The notes under the pieces are model-generated. The model searched no databases. It worked only from the letters and a program-made list of their open reading frames with translations, and had not been told where the DNA came from. Positions 47,101-64,000 of a stretch of DNA of 64,000 bases are shown piece after piece (position 1 is the stretch's first letter; every line of letters begins with the position of its first letter). Where the stretch lies: contig CANNZV010000516.1 in the NCBI GenBank assembly GCA_947561585.1, positions 203,707 to 267,706 of the forward strand. The letters are read 5' to 3'. The DNA comes from Caprella mutica (Eukaryota > Arthropoda > Malacostraca > Amphipoda > Caprellidae). Both the position numbers and the translations under genes were made by a program.

Positions 47101-50100
47101 GTAGAATTAACACGTTTATAACAGTCATTTCTTGTAGGAGGAGCGTATATAGTTTTATAGCAATAATTTTCTTGGTATTTTCTTATCTTTTATTAATGTT
47201 AGTGTTTCTAATCGTTTTTGCATGAATGTCTAATTTCATGAATCAATTATTTGCACCTAATTTCAAATTTTCTGCAGCTAGATCTGTTTATCCTCTGTAA
47301 AATATTAGTTAAATTGATTTTATATTTACATTGTATAAGCTTTAATTAACTTAAGTAGCAGGATATACATATTATGCACAATTTATGATTAAAATAATAC
47401 TAACTTTATTAATTTTGAAACTAATCTTTTGAATCGAGTAAAATGGTAGGTAAATATTTAAAAAAAAAAACAGAAAAGTTTCTTAGTTTGTAATTTAAAT
47501 TACCCTCAAATTCTCTTTATTCTTCAGCTCATATTTTCTTGATGAGTAACAATTGTTTACATTATTTTTTATCACCTTTATTAAATATTTTCAAACATGT
47601 CTATTTTTACAAACACTGCATGTTTTCTCATCTAATTAATAATAATTATGAATTAATTGTAATAATTTATAAATAACACTAACTATTTCAGTAAATGCTA
47701 TTGAATGTGTGAGTTAATTATAATAAATAAATCAAACTAAACTAATAACATTAACTATTCTATTTTGTGTGAAGGCGTGAAAAACAAAACTGGTTCATTT
47801 GCATCTGAAAGCCAATGAAAACCTAACTACATAATCTGACAAATTTAAAATAATCTTCAGAGAACTGATGCTGGTGGCAGATGCTCTGAGACTAGGAGGA
47901 GCAATCCTTTCTTCCTACCCCGACATGTTGGCACCCCAACTGGTGGGAAGACTGCTGCCTGAGATGGAGAACAACCCCCACGTGAATATGCTCCTGAAGC
48001 AGTCTGACGAGGAGGGCATCAACCACTGTGCTCTGATGCCTTCTTACCACTGCATGCACACTCCTGGTGGACCTTTGAAGGTACTTCGATAATTAATTCA
48101 AAAGAGTCATACCCAACGGAAAGTTCATATTACAACTAAAATCTGAACATTGAAAGTATTTTTAGGTTTTCTTCGTACAGGCTTTAACGTATTAAATCAA
48201 ATTAGTTCTTTATTTTTATGTGTAAATTCATATCTTTTTCAATGTTTTTTGCTGTATCGTTTTGTACAGCAAAACCCTGATGATACTAACTATTTTTGTT
48301 TAGAATTTCTTTACAATTAGCTGTATATACTTCCTGGAAATTGAGCTTGGAAACACCAAGTATTAATTATTCAATAAAGTTAATTGCAATCATTCATTTC
48401 GTCCAGTACTCGCTAGAAGGTCATCAATTCGCTGTGTTTGGTTTCACACTCACCAGCGATCTTCGGTACATCGTCAGTGTTTCCAATAAGTTCATCACGT
48501 GGGATCTCTCAACATCTGATCTAACCAGACAGGTGAATGGGAAAGAAATTCTTATGTAATATCATTAAAAGCATAGTTCAATTATGATAAAATCTTCTCA
48601 AATTGTGTTGCAGGTTGTTCCTCAAATAGAAGGAATCCTGCAGGATTTAACATTGTCTCCCGATAACAAATATTCTGTGGCTCACACAAATAATAGTTTG
48701 GTGAGTGAATAATTTTAAAACAAAATTGAACTTTGATTGTCGTGTTGGACTTCTAATTAATTTCAAATTATTTATACTCATGCAGACTGTTCTGTTGAAT
48801 ATGCTGACTTCGGAATTCTTCTTACTTGAAAATCCGTTGAACGGAGAGGAGGTCAGAGGTTCTTTGTTATCTGATACCCATTGCATCATTCACGGAGCCA
48901 AGTAAGCTATCCTAACATTTCGTTATGTAAGTGTATAGCATATCAACCATCTAACAATTTATGATTGTTTTTTTCAGAGGCTGGGTCGTCTTAAGCTTGA
49001 GAGGTGAACTGTTGAATAAAATCGAATCTCCATGGGAATGGGATATATTCAGCATGGAATTCCATTCACCATCAGATTACATTTCAACTACTTGGAATTC
49101 GAATCCTGACAGTCCACAGATGCGTCTACACACAATCAAATCGGACAAAGAGGTCTCGCTCTTGTCCTTCCATCAAGTAATGTGCTATGGAAATGACAAG
49201 TCACATGTATATTGCTGCTCTCCAGATTATAAACACAATGTATGCGAGTTTATCAAAAGTGAAAACTCTGAAGAATGGATGATGAAGGAAATTGTTGCTG
49301 AAAATGATGTCCCTCTTCTGCAGCTAGTTCAGGATTATGAGAAAGAGAATTTACTCGCAACGTACATGTCTGGATTCAAAGTTTGGGAAGTGGTGGGAGA
49401 AAAGAGGTACTGGAATCTACTACTTCCTCATGGTATTAGGAATATCTCTACCCAACCAATGGTGTCAAACACTTGCTGCTTATCAAAAGGACACGACTTT
49501 GCTGTAGCAGGAGTGAGGAAGAATCTGTACGTCTGGGAATTGGAAAAACAGTCTCTAGTGAAAGTTTTAGATGCACACTTTGGTCGAATCATTGCCATGG
49601 TTCCTCTCACCGTTAGGGACTGGAATTCAGTTATAACATCATCTTTGGATAGATCTGTTAAAGTGTGGAACATCAACAACATATTTGAACAGGTGCATGT
49701 GATAGATCGTCACGAACTTCAAGTTGACCACATAAGTCTGGCTCCTGATCTACCTCTTGCGGTGACTGTAACTAGAAACTGTGTCGGACTGTGGAACACT
49801 CGTCTTGGCAAATTAACGGCTAAATTGGCAGATTCTCCTTTGGGAGCTATTGTTACACATGCTGAAGTAACTAAAGATTCCAAATACATCATTTCGACTG
49901 AATCTGGCAACGTGTTGATTTGGAGCGTTGGAGCCAGAGGAGTCGTATTCAAAGCTGAACACAAGAATATCATCCAACTTATGTTAATTGATGGACATAC
50001 GAAGTTCATGGCTGTATCTCGAGAATCTGGTGAAAGTGCATGCAAATTAGTAACTCGGTCTATTCCTGATGGCAAGCAGGTGTATGAGATAACATTCACT

Positions 50101-52036
50101 TTCAGAATATTCAAGCCACCCATTGTCACCTCTGATGGAATGTACCTTGTGGTTCCCTCCGCCGATGGAATGAAGGTACGCATTTATTCATGAATTCACC
50201 ATCATCACAAAAATGCTTGATTTAAAACATTAATTGTAATAAATTATTTCAGGATGTCTTGTACATCTATCATGCAAAAACGGGAACACTGATCCACAGG
50301 ATTGTCTTGAAATACCCAAACTACAAAGATTTTAACTTCGCTGTATCAATTCCAAACAAACCTACGCAGGTCGCTCTCATAGATTCTGATAAAGGTAATA
50401 TTGTTGATGTCAAAACCAAGAAATTCATCAGGTCCGTTCCCAAGTGGGGTGGCAAAGTTACTCAAGATGGTCGATACGGACTCTTCGCTCCAGCTCGCGG
50501 TGGTCTGGAACTACTGGAACTGAGGCATGGAACAACCGTCAAGACTTTGATTCCTAGGGTTGCGGAAGGAGTGTTTGCTGTGATTTGTATGTTCACTAAA
50601 ACTGACGAATATGTGTTGTATTACCATGGCGGAAGGAAAACTATTCGAGTGTTCAGGTGAATTATTTACCCTGCTTCAAATTTACATAATTAATTACACT
50701 TTGAAAATTATCTTTATCTACTATCTAGATTTGATATGATTAATGTACTACAGAGTTGCTGATGGTCGCATGATAGCCAACTATCGAGTTCAGGCTGAAC
50801 TCACGGCAATAGCTTGCAGTGAAAATGGACAGAGTCTAGTGCTGGGTAATATATTCAAAATTATGAAATATCAATTAGAAAAAAAATTGTATAGAACTCA
50901 AATAGGTTATACTTCAATTTAATATAGTTGTTATTTAAGTTTCTGATGCTGGCTATTTAATTTCAGGTACAGTTGATGGGTGTGTTTCGTGCCTAACCAT
51001 TGCTGATCCTTCTAAAGCGAATGCTAAACAACTTTTAGCGGATCTGCCGTCTAGGAACCCAAAGGTTTGTTAAGACAAATGAGTTACAATTAAAATATCA
51101 AATTAATTTATACTCAATATTAATAAATTTTTTGTTTATTAAAGATTTTTATAATCAGTACACTAAAACATTAGTTTTACTTCCAAGTTTCTAATTTTGA
51201 GCCCAAAGAAAAAATGAACTCCGTTTGTTTTGAATGCCAGCTAGGTAGAAAGTTGGTGAAACTTACTGAAGAAAAATTAATTTACCTCAGGTAACTTAAA
51301 CGAAGTCCGAACATGCAATATGTATTAGTAAAATTCTGACCTAAAATCCAAAGAAAGAGCGTGCAATCTGTTTCTTCAGCGTCAGATTAGTGTTTCGTAC
51401 AATTGGGGGCACACTGAATAGAAACAAACTTTAAAAGCATAAAAATTATGAACACTATTTTATATGATTTTCAAATTTATGATCCTAGATCTAAATTTTA
51501 CAATATCATGTAAAATATTATGTAAAGAACAATTAACTCTTTTTTTTCCACTGAACCAGAATTCTGAATCTTACTGCTTTGACTACAAAAACTACTCTAA
51601 AGGGCCGTGTACGCACGTAGGTCTTTCCACCAGACTTTTTGCTAAGCTCCTCCTACTTTTTCCACGAGAATATAAGAAAAAACGAAATAATTATTGTTTA
51701 TTTTAGTTAACTAAAACAATCAATAAGTATTATATCGTTTTTTCTTATATTCTCGTGGAAAAAGTAATCTTAGGAAAAAGTCTGGTGGAAAGACTTAAAA
51801 AACCCTGTGTGTGTACCGCCCTTAATGTATGAAAACCTACTTTTCAAATATGATCATTTTTCACCGAATATATAGTAAATGCACATAAATGGGTAATTAC
51901 TTTCCAGAAATTCAGAGAGGAGAAACAGAATGATGTTCTGAGTTTCAAGAGAGCTGCCAAGATGGTCATACTGGTCAACAGGATGAGATTTGAAACCAAC
52001 TGCCAGTTGGACAGAAATGACGAGGTGGTGAACTAA
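35159..52036 (+). CDS. NWD2: NACHT and WD40 repeat STAND NTPase (NWD1/NWD2-like), complete, 27 exons
   Basis: Exons: 35159-35261, 38433-38521, 39131-39247, 39957-40160, 40348-40492, 40645-40870, 41118-41216, 41644-41743, 41891-41942, 42036-42223, 42825-42926, 43037-43135, 43322-43672, 43797-43898, 44124-44266, 44902-45048, 45451-45556, 45844-46016, 47861-48080, 48407-48532, 48614-48700, 48786-48901, 48978-50175, 50253-50656, 50754-50845, 50967-51064, 51908-52036 (TAA). The sum is 5016 bp, 1671 residues, with all phases matching. Domains: a DUF4062-like N-terminus (about 25-125, [17 protein letters not shown]), NACHT ATPase (about 375-660; Walker [10 protein letters not shown] at 389-397, Walker [11 protein letters not shown] at 477-486), a helical linker, and WD40 repeats (about 920-1630, with ITWDL and VKVWNI strands). 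The start ATG has a good context (gtcgccATGG) and begins the conserved [14 protein letters not shown] end. Such proteins are regulated ATP-driven switches/scaffolds; the ligand in insects is unknown to me. NWD2 is the nearest named relative; one-to-one orthology is not shown. Confidence 0.93.
35250..35470. repeat. About 20-bp tandem array built from an NWD-like exon end and splice donor (about 10 copies)
   Basis: Exon 1 ends ACTTTCACAG|GTGATAAT. The intron then repeats AACTTCACAG-GTGATAGG with small changes. Almost every unit keeps CAG|GTGATA, a usable 5' splice site. Confidence 0.9.
36309..37405 (+). mobile_element. Tc1-like DNA transposon with internal deletion
   Basis: Perfect terminal inverted repeats CAGGGTGGGGCGTAAGTTTG and the following GAAGCAA are flanked by TA on each side (36307-36308, 37406-37407), the Tc1/mariner target duplication. 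The near-intact ends suggest a fairly young insertion. Confidence 0.93.
36463..37285 (+). pseudogene. Tc1-like transposase, catalytic middle deleted
   Basis: Residues from 36463 form the paired helix-turn-helix DNA-binding domain ([20 protein letters not shown], then RPRSGRPRS) up to RLERRKAL and a stop at 36847. The frame resumes in another register at about 36860 with [26 protein letters not shown] (second Asp) and [13 protein letters not shown] (third acidic residue as Asp). The block with the first catalytic Asp is missing, so no active enzyme can be made. Confidence 0.9.
37548..37625 (-). repeat. tRNA-related SINE head or tRNA pseudogene
   Basis: Read on the minus strand: GTCCAGGATGGTCGAGTGGT (A-box-like) and, about 30 bases on, GGTTCGAGACC (a perfect B-box). 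The acceptor stem does not close, so it is not an intact tRNA. It lies just beyond the Tc1-like element. Confidence 0.55.
38814..39098 (+). mobile_element. Non-autonomous Helitron
   Basis: The 5' end TCTATACTAATAAT is preceded by A. The 3' end has the hairpin CCCGTTATTTTAACGGG (39070-39086) followed after 8 bases by terminal CTAG, with T next. This is the Helitron layout (5' TC, 3' hairpin plus CTRR, insertion between A and T). It ends 32 bp before NWD-like exon 3. Confidence 0.8.
39257..39524. mobile_element. MITE family A, immediately after an exon
   Basis: It begins at about ACACACGCAGGG, only about 10 bp after the donor of NWD-like exon 3, and ends GCGTGTGTACGGCAC. The centre is GATACCTGCAGGTATTATGG. 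The terminal GGGCCGT on the left is lost. Confidence 0.85.
42036..43135 (+). other. NWD2: NACHT nucleotide-binding core of the NWD-like protein (exons 10-12)
   Basis: These exons carry the P-loop and Walker B of the STAND ATPase. GEGGCGKTS is a perfect GxxxxGKT/S loop and [10 protein letters not shown] ends in two acidic residues spaced as in NACHT proteins. All catalytic positions are intact, so an active ATPase is expected. The intron between exons 10 and 11 is occupied by a compound MITE (42283-42670). Confidence 0.9.
42283..42670. mobile_element. Compound (1.5-unit) MITE family A
   Basis: GGCCGTACACACTCAGGG to GTGTGTACGGCCC with an extra inner junction at about 42487-42520, where GTAGGAGGAGC meets GCTAAGCTCCTCCTAC. 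Two partly overlapping hairpins are therefore present. Confidence 0.85.
46340..46650. repeat. Foldback element with ATTACCGCAAATGCATGGCC arms
   Basis: TAAAATTACCGCAAATGCAT at 46379 pairs with GTGCATTTGCGGTAATTTTC at 46450. Weaker pairing extends outward (CTCTCGC...GCGAGAG). Farther right, CTCGTGTGCGGTCAGCC suggests the element end. CpG-rich for this window; NWD-like intron 18. Confidence 0.6.
46905..47155. repeat. 81-bp tandem repeat (3 copies)
   Basis: CAGCACTCAGCAGCTCGTAG recurs at 46923, 47004 and 47085, with CACGTTTATA and GTCATTTCGTGTGGGCGG between. NWD-like intron 18. Confidence 0.9.
48407..52036 (+). other. NWD2: WD40 repeat region of the NWD-like protein (exons 20-27)
   Basis: About 700 residues with recurring beta-propeller features such as GH...F and WD-like strand ends (FITWDL, LYVWEL, VKVWNI, GLWNT, LIWSVG). 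Exon 23 (48978-50175) is by far the largest exon, 1198 bp, unlike the 50-350 bp exons around it. In STAND proteins this region is the sensor that represses or triggers the ATPase; that role is inferred here. Confidence 0.85.
51602..51821. mobile_element. MITE family A
   Basis: GGGCCGTGTACGCACGTAGG to TGTGTGTACCGCCC with the paired GCTAAGCTCCTCC arm on the left. It occupies the last intron of the NWD-like gene, 87 bp before the final exon. Confidence 0.85.
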
Positions 52037-53131
52037 GAAGGAAAGTTGTGGGAGGGCTACTAGCGGGTTAATTTCAGTCATTTTAACAATATCTGAGAGT
52101 AATAACCATTTTCCATTTAAAAAATGAAACATAGGACAATTGTACCACTCAAAACAATCAAAATCTCAGCAGTCAATTAATGCTTTGCTGACTGAATACC
52201 TCGAAATGGACGAGACGAGCGTGTGGTCCCTTGGGCCCTGAACTGTTGTAATTTGGATTTCAGTTTTTTCGTCCATGTGTACAGTTTATCTTATTCCACG
52301 TGTCTAGTGGAGATTTCTTTTTATACTAATTATCATTTTTCATAACTTTTTTAAAATAACGAAAATTTACCTCATATTTTACTTAAAAAACAAAAGAAAA
52401 ATATCACTTAAAATTAACAAAACCAACAAATTAAAATTAGAACTTTTATTAATGTTTTCCATTCATGTGTATCAGCTGATAAAAATATTTATTTATAATA
52501 GTAATAATTTATATCTTTATTAAATTAAACAACGAAAGAAAACAATAAAAAGGACAATATCTTAAATTTGAAACAGAACTTATGGAAAATATATTGTATA
52601 GTTTATTTATAACAGATTGCAATATTATAGTGCTATATTTTTTATTAGAGAAATAATATGATTTATGTTCTTTAGATGTTAAAATCAGAGTTCACTAAAA
52701 TGGTGCTATAAGGACAGGCTTTCAGTAATATTGCCCTTCTACTGCGCTGAACTGCTATGTAGATGCTATATTGCGTTATGAGATAAAATATATTAATCAA
52801 TTAATAAAATGTAATAAATTAATAAATGATAATTAGAAATTAAAACAATTTAATTTTCCTTATCATAGTTATATTTAATCATTTCTGTATTATAGATTTT
52901 GTAAGAAATAGAACCATTATTATATTAAAAAATGAAAGAGGTTGACTTCTTTGAAATGAATATCCTATTCACGGTTTGCTGGTTATCCTGCTCATAGTTT
53001 GCTGGTTATCGTGTTCATAGTTTGCTGGTTATCCTACTATAGTTTGCTGGTTATCCTGTTCATAGTTTGATGGTTCTTCATAGTTTGCTGGTTCTTCATA
53101 GTTTGCTGGCTCTTCATAGTTTGCTGGTTCT
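52037..53131. other. Convergent intergenic region / 3' ends of the NWD-like and AGXT genes
   Basis: Very AT-rich. AATAAA-like signals occur on the plus strand near 52543 and 52802 and on the minus strand near 52604 and 52634, so the two 3' ends may overlap. The AGXT-proximal side holds the SKL-stop repeat. Confidence 0.5.

Positions 53132-53149
<18 letters not shown>
52962..53149 (-). repeat. 18-23-bp tandem repeat copying the AGXT C-terminal codons and stop
   Basis: On the minus strand the first five units are exactly 18 bp and in frame: AGAACCAGCAAATTGTAA (the real end), AGAACCAGCAAACTATGA, AGAGCCAGCAAACTATGA, AGAACCAGCAAACTATGA, AGAACCATCAAACTATGA. Further AACCAGCAAACTATGA units follow at longer spacing. 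Confidence 0.9.
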
Positions 53150-61066
<7,917 letters not shown>

Positions 61067-62830
61067 GTTTCTAGTAGGTGTCACTGACGAACAAACTGCG
61101 GACACTGCTAGGTTCTCCAACTTTATTCCAACACGTAAACCAACAAAACTTTTAGGTAGATAACGGGCGAACATCAGCTTATCATTCAGGATATCCTAAG
61201 GGACAGACAATGTCCCATTATTATCAATGTATCTAAAGCAACCTAAGAAAGTCTACACCCCGTGTTGTTATCTCCACTCTACAGTTGCGACTGGCACCAA
61301 ACCGGTCTTCTCTTGAGAAAACTAACTGTAATAGGTTAAGTGGCTGCACCATCCTTCTATTCTTTTAATTTAACTCAGTAGATAAAGAATTATCTACTAA
61401 TTAATAAAAATATGATAACAGAAAAGGATTATTCAGTGAAAACTGTAACTACATAAATAGTTTATATTGAAGATTTTAACTTATAATTAATAATTTCTAA
61501 CTGTATTAACATACACATGCGATAAAATCACAGATTTTTCACTATATATACCTTCAGATACTACACCAATGACAGTTAGACATCAACTAGTAACATGATA
61601 CTTACTATATTGCTAAATAATCAGCCACTTGACTCGAACACTTGTGTTGCAAGGCTTTGTAGCCATTGCAGCTGATGTGCCGCCACTTGCTAGGTTGCTG
61701 GAGGCAGCCATCTTCATTTTTAATATTTCATGACGAAAAATATGGCTAAGATTACTCTTTTCTACGAAAATTTATTATTAAATTATAAACGAATTTGATA
61801 TATCAGTTTATTTTTCGATAAGGATTATTAAATAATAGATATTAGAGCAAACTACGTACAGCTCTAAAGGTAGTACTTACGTCATTATCAACTTTGTAGA
61901 TGGTAGTAAATATACTAGTGAGGTGACCATATTGGTCTCTAGAGCATTAGGAAAAAATATCCGTGGAATAGGAAAATAAAATGAATAAAGGTATCGAAAA
62001 TATAATTAGTTAATATATATTGGTTTTGAATATTTCTCATCGTAGATATTTTAAATGAATAGATTTTAATTTATTAGAGTTTACCATGTAAAGAACAAAC
62101 TGAGTCTTATACCCATGTATAATAAACTGTTTGTTCAATTATTATAGCCAAAAGGTAACTATTTATTAACAATATTCATTGATTTCACTGGTATTCAACA
62201 TATTCAAAAATGTCTTTCGTCAAATTTGCTGAACAGAAATACCTGACGATAATCTTCAGTGATTATAAATAATTATTGAGTGAATAATTATCATAGTCGC
62301 TATTTAAAAAATCTCCCAACTGCATATAGAACTGAAATATGTTATAGGTTACAGGTATTTATCTCTAAGGTAGCAATTAATCTCCTCGTATTAACTGATA
62401 AGATATGAGTTTACATTTGCCTATCATTCTTATCTTAAATGCATATCATAATAATATAAATAAAACCCCTTCAGTTTAAGAATGAAAAAGTCATCACGTC
62501 TTGTGACGTCATAAATACATCAGCTTTTAAAAAAAACTTTTACAATTCGAAATAATTAGTCTCTAACACTTCAAATAATAAATCTTTTACTTTTTAAAAT
62601 ATTCATTACATCGGAAAATGCTTGAATGCATAATATCTATTGCAGATTGAACAAAATCTGATGCAGGTGACATAGCTCTTTTATCAGTCCATAGCAGCTG
62701 ATTGTTGTTAATTCTACCATACTATGTTGTCTTCATTCGAATCATAATAATCTACGACAGTAAATTTAATATAAACTATAAAACCGAAGAAGTAGAGAAG
62801 GGAGTAATTAAAAAATAAACAATATTGTAT
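61067..62830. other. AGXT upstream region; no further gene seen
   Basis: The AGXT leader and promoter should lie at 61067 and above. A minus-strand stretch at 61615-61725 starts AAGATGGCTGCC (a YY1/Pho-type GCCATCTT site on the plus strand) and is open for about 35 codons, but has no homology I recognise. Confidence 0.4.
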
Positions 62831-62836
62831 AATCAG

Positions 62837-63526
62837 TACAGGTAAAGCTCGTACAACGGACCATCTCAAAACGGAGGACAAAAATTATCCGTTCTAAGAG
62901 CCACGCATATCCTACAACGACCTCTTTCAATTATGTGGTTTAACATACATTTTGTTCGTCTACCAAGTATCTATTCATATATTTATTATATTGAGAGGCA
63001 TTGCAATATACAATCAACACTCAATGTATTGTTTTTCAGACTTGCAGTAATTTGGCAAATTCCGTGCTATCGAAGAAGATGCAGTAACAAGTGATATGTT
63101 TTCTTTCATTTTGTATTCATTGTTGACCATACACAAAAATAAGAATCTGGAAATGAAATAATATATTTTTATATGGTCTTCAGTTGAATTGAAGATTATT
63201 AATTATGTTATGTATGTTAGTTTACATCTACATAGACCTTTATATATGCAAGTAAAATTAAAATATATTAACCATTTCCTCATTTTCTATTGTACTTAGA
63301 GTGACATGTAGTTATACCTTTTTTGTATACTTATACAAGAATGTTTTATTTATTTTAAACGATTTCCATTTGATAATAATCTGAGATTGTTTACCTTCAA
63401 AAAAACTTGCAAAGTTTAAATTCCCAACTAAAGTAAATTTACAGCTCGTATAGCGTTCATTAGATTGGTATAGCGACCTCTTTTTCCGGTACAAGTACAG
63501 TCCGTTGAAAGAACTTCATCTGTACC
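62837..63526. mobile_element. Pogo/Tigger-like MITE, degenerate
   Basis: TACAGGTAAAGCTCGTACAA and following CGGACCATC at the left resemble the complement of the right end (TACAGATGAAGTTCTTTCAA, CGGACTGTA). ACGACCTCTTT / AAAGAGGTCG pair inside. No transposase left. Confidence 0.5.
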
Positions 63527-64000
63527 TACTATGGTGAAAATATTTTATATATTACTTTATTGCTAGACTTGTAAAATTTCGAAAAAAAATTGAAGCAAAT
63601 TAAAAAATTGAGGACATAAAAAGAAAACTCTTTGAGGATATGTCCGTATATTTCTCATAAAAGTCAATACTATGTACATAACAAATCAGTATAAACATTA
63701 AATAATTTGCTCCTAGGCAACACACTGTTAAGACTTAGAAACAGATTTTAAATTATTCATTGTGACCTAATACAAATCATAGAACTATTACAGAAAGGAG
63801 AAGTTATTATTTGGCTAAATGTAACTCTGTAACATTTTCTTGTAGCTTTATTAGCAGACTATCATAATGTATCCAAAAGAGGGCTTGAAGGATATGTATG
63901 TTGTGTTACTATGAGGTACAGACGAAGAAAAGTGTACATGAAATAATTTTAAAAACAGTTTACTACAGTTTGACCCCAAAATAAGGAATTAACCGTCCTG
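63527..64000. other. Nothing recognised
   Basis: AT-rich sequence without an exon-like frame, repeat or known motif. Confidence 0.5.

Noticed and set aside
49719..50183. 154-codon minus-strand open frame
   Set aside because: Antisense to the large WD40 exon of the NWD-like gene.
61615..61725. Minus-strand ATG frame starting MKMAASSN as the AGXT first exon
   Set aside because: No donor in the needed phase was seen, whereas the 17-base exon at 61066-61050 fits phase and N-terminal length.

Overview
This is a eukaryotic, AT-rich nuclear genome window with many small spliced genes, canonical GT-AG introns, and introns crowded with foldback transposons (MITEs) and minisatellites. Gene content and intron layout point to an insect; a hemipteran (planthopper-like) source is plausible but cannot be proved from the sequence alone. 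There is no sign of a bacterial, plasmid, phage or viral segment and there is no CRISPR array.

Three protein-coding genes could be rebuilt exon by exon, with every splice phase matching. (1) 9333-29168, plus strand: the 3' part (13 exons, 590 residues) of a calcium/calmodulin-dependent cyclic nucleotide phosphodiesterase, PDE1 family. It carries all metal-binding residues, the general acid and the invariant glutamine. Its 5' exons lie upstream and were not found. (2) 35159-52036, plus strand: a complete 27-exon gene for a 1671-residue STAND NTPase of the NWD1/NWD2 type (DUF4062-like N-terminus, NACHT ATPase with Walker A and B, C-terminal WD40 region). A promoter-like cluster (CRE, CCAAT box, X-box) lies just upstream. 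(3) 61066-53132, minus strand, convergent with the NACHT gene: a complete 10-exon alanine-glyoxylate / serine-pyruvate aminotransferase (398 residues) ending in the peroxisomal signal SKL.

Layout: 1-9332 is upstream or first-intron DNA of PDE1 dominated by tandem arrays (23-, 32- and 43-bp units) and foldback repeats. 9333-29168 is PDE1, with a 91-bp array, a dead mariner, a long inverted repeat, a 23-bp array full of TATCGATA (DRE-like) sites, a 29-bp array and several MITEs. 29169-35090 is PDE1 3' flank plus the NACHT gene's upstream region. 35159-52036 is the NACHT gene; its first intron holds a triple nest of transposons and its second a non-autonomous Helitron. 52037-53131 separates the two convergent genes. 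53132-61066 is the aminotransferase, whose seventh intron holds about 85 copies of a 19-bp repeat. 61067-64000 has a pogo-like MITE and otherwise nothing recognisable.

The most unusual signal is that several minisatellites begin exactly at an exon edge and are built from that edge. Intron arrays in the aminotransferase, NACHT and PDE1 genes repeat the 5' splice site with the last exon bases, creating dozens of decoy donors. At the aminotransferase C-terminus an in-frame 18-bp repeat copies the last five codons plus stop, so the SKL-stop signal is repeated downstream of the real stop. Two abundant MITE families also share the same inner palindrome under different outer termini.
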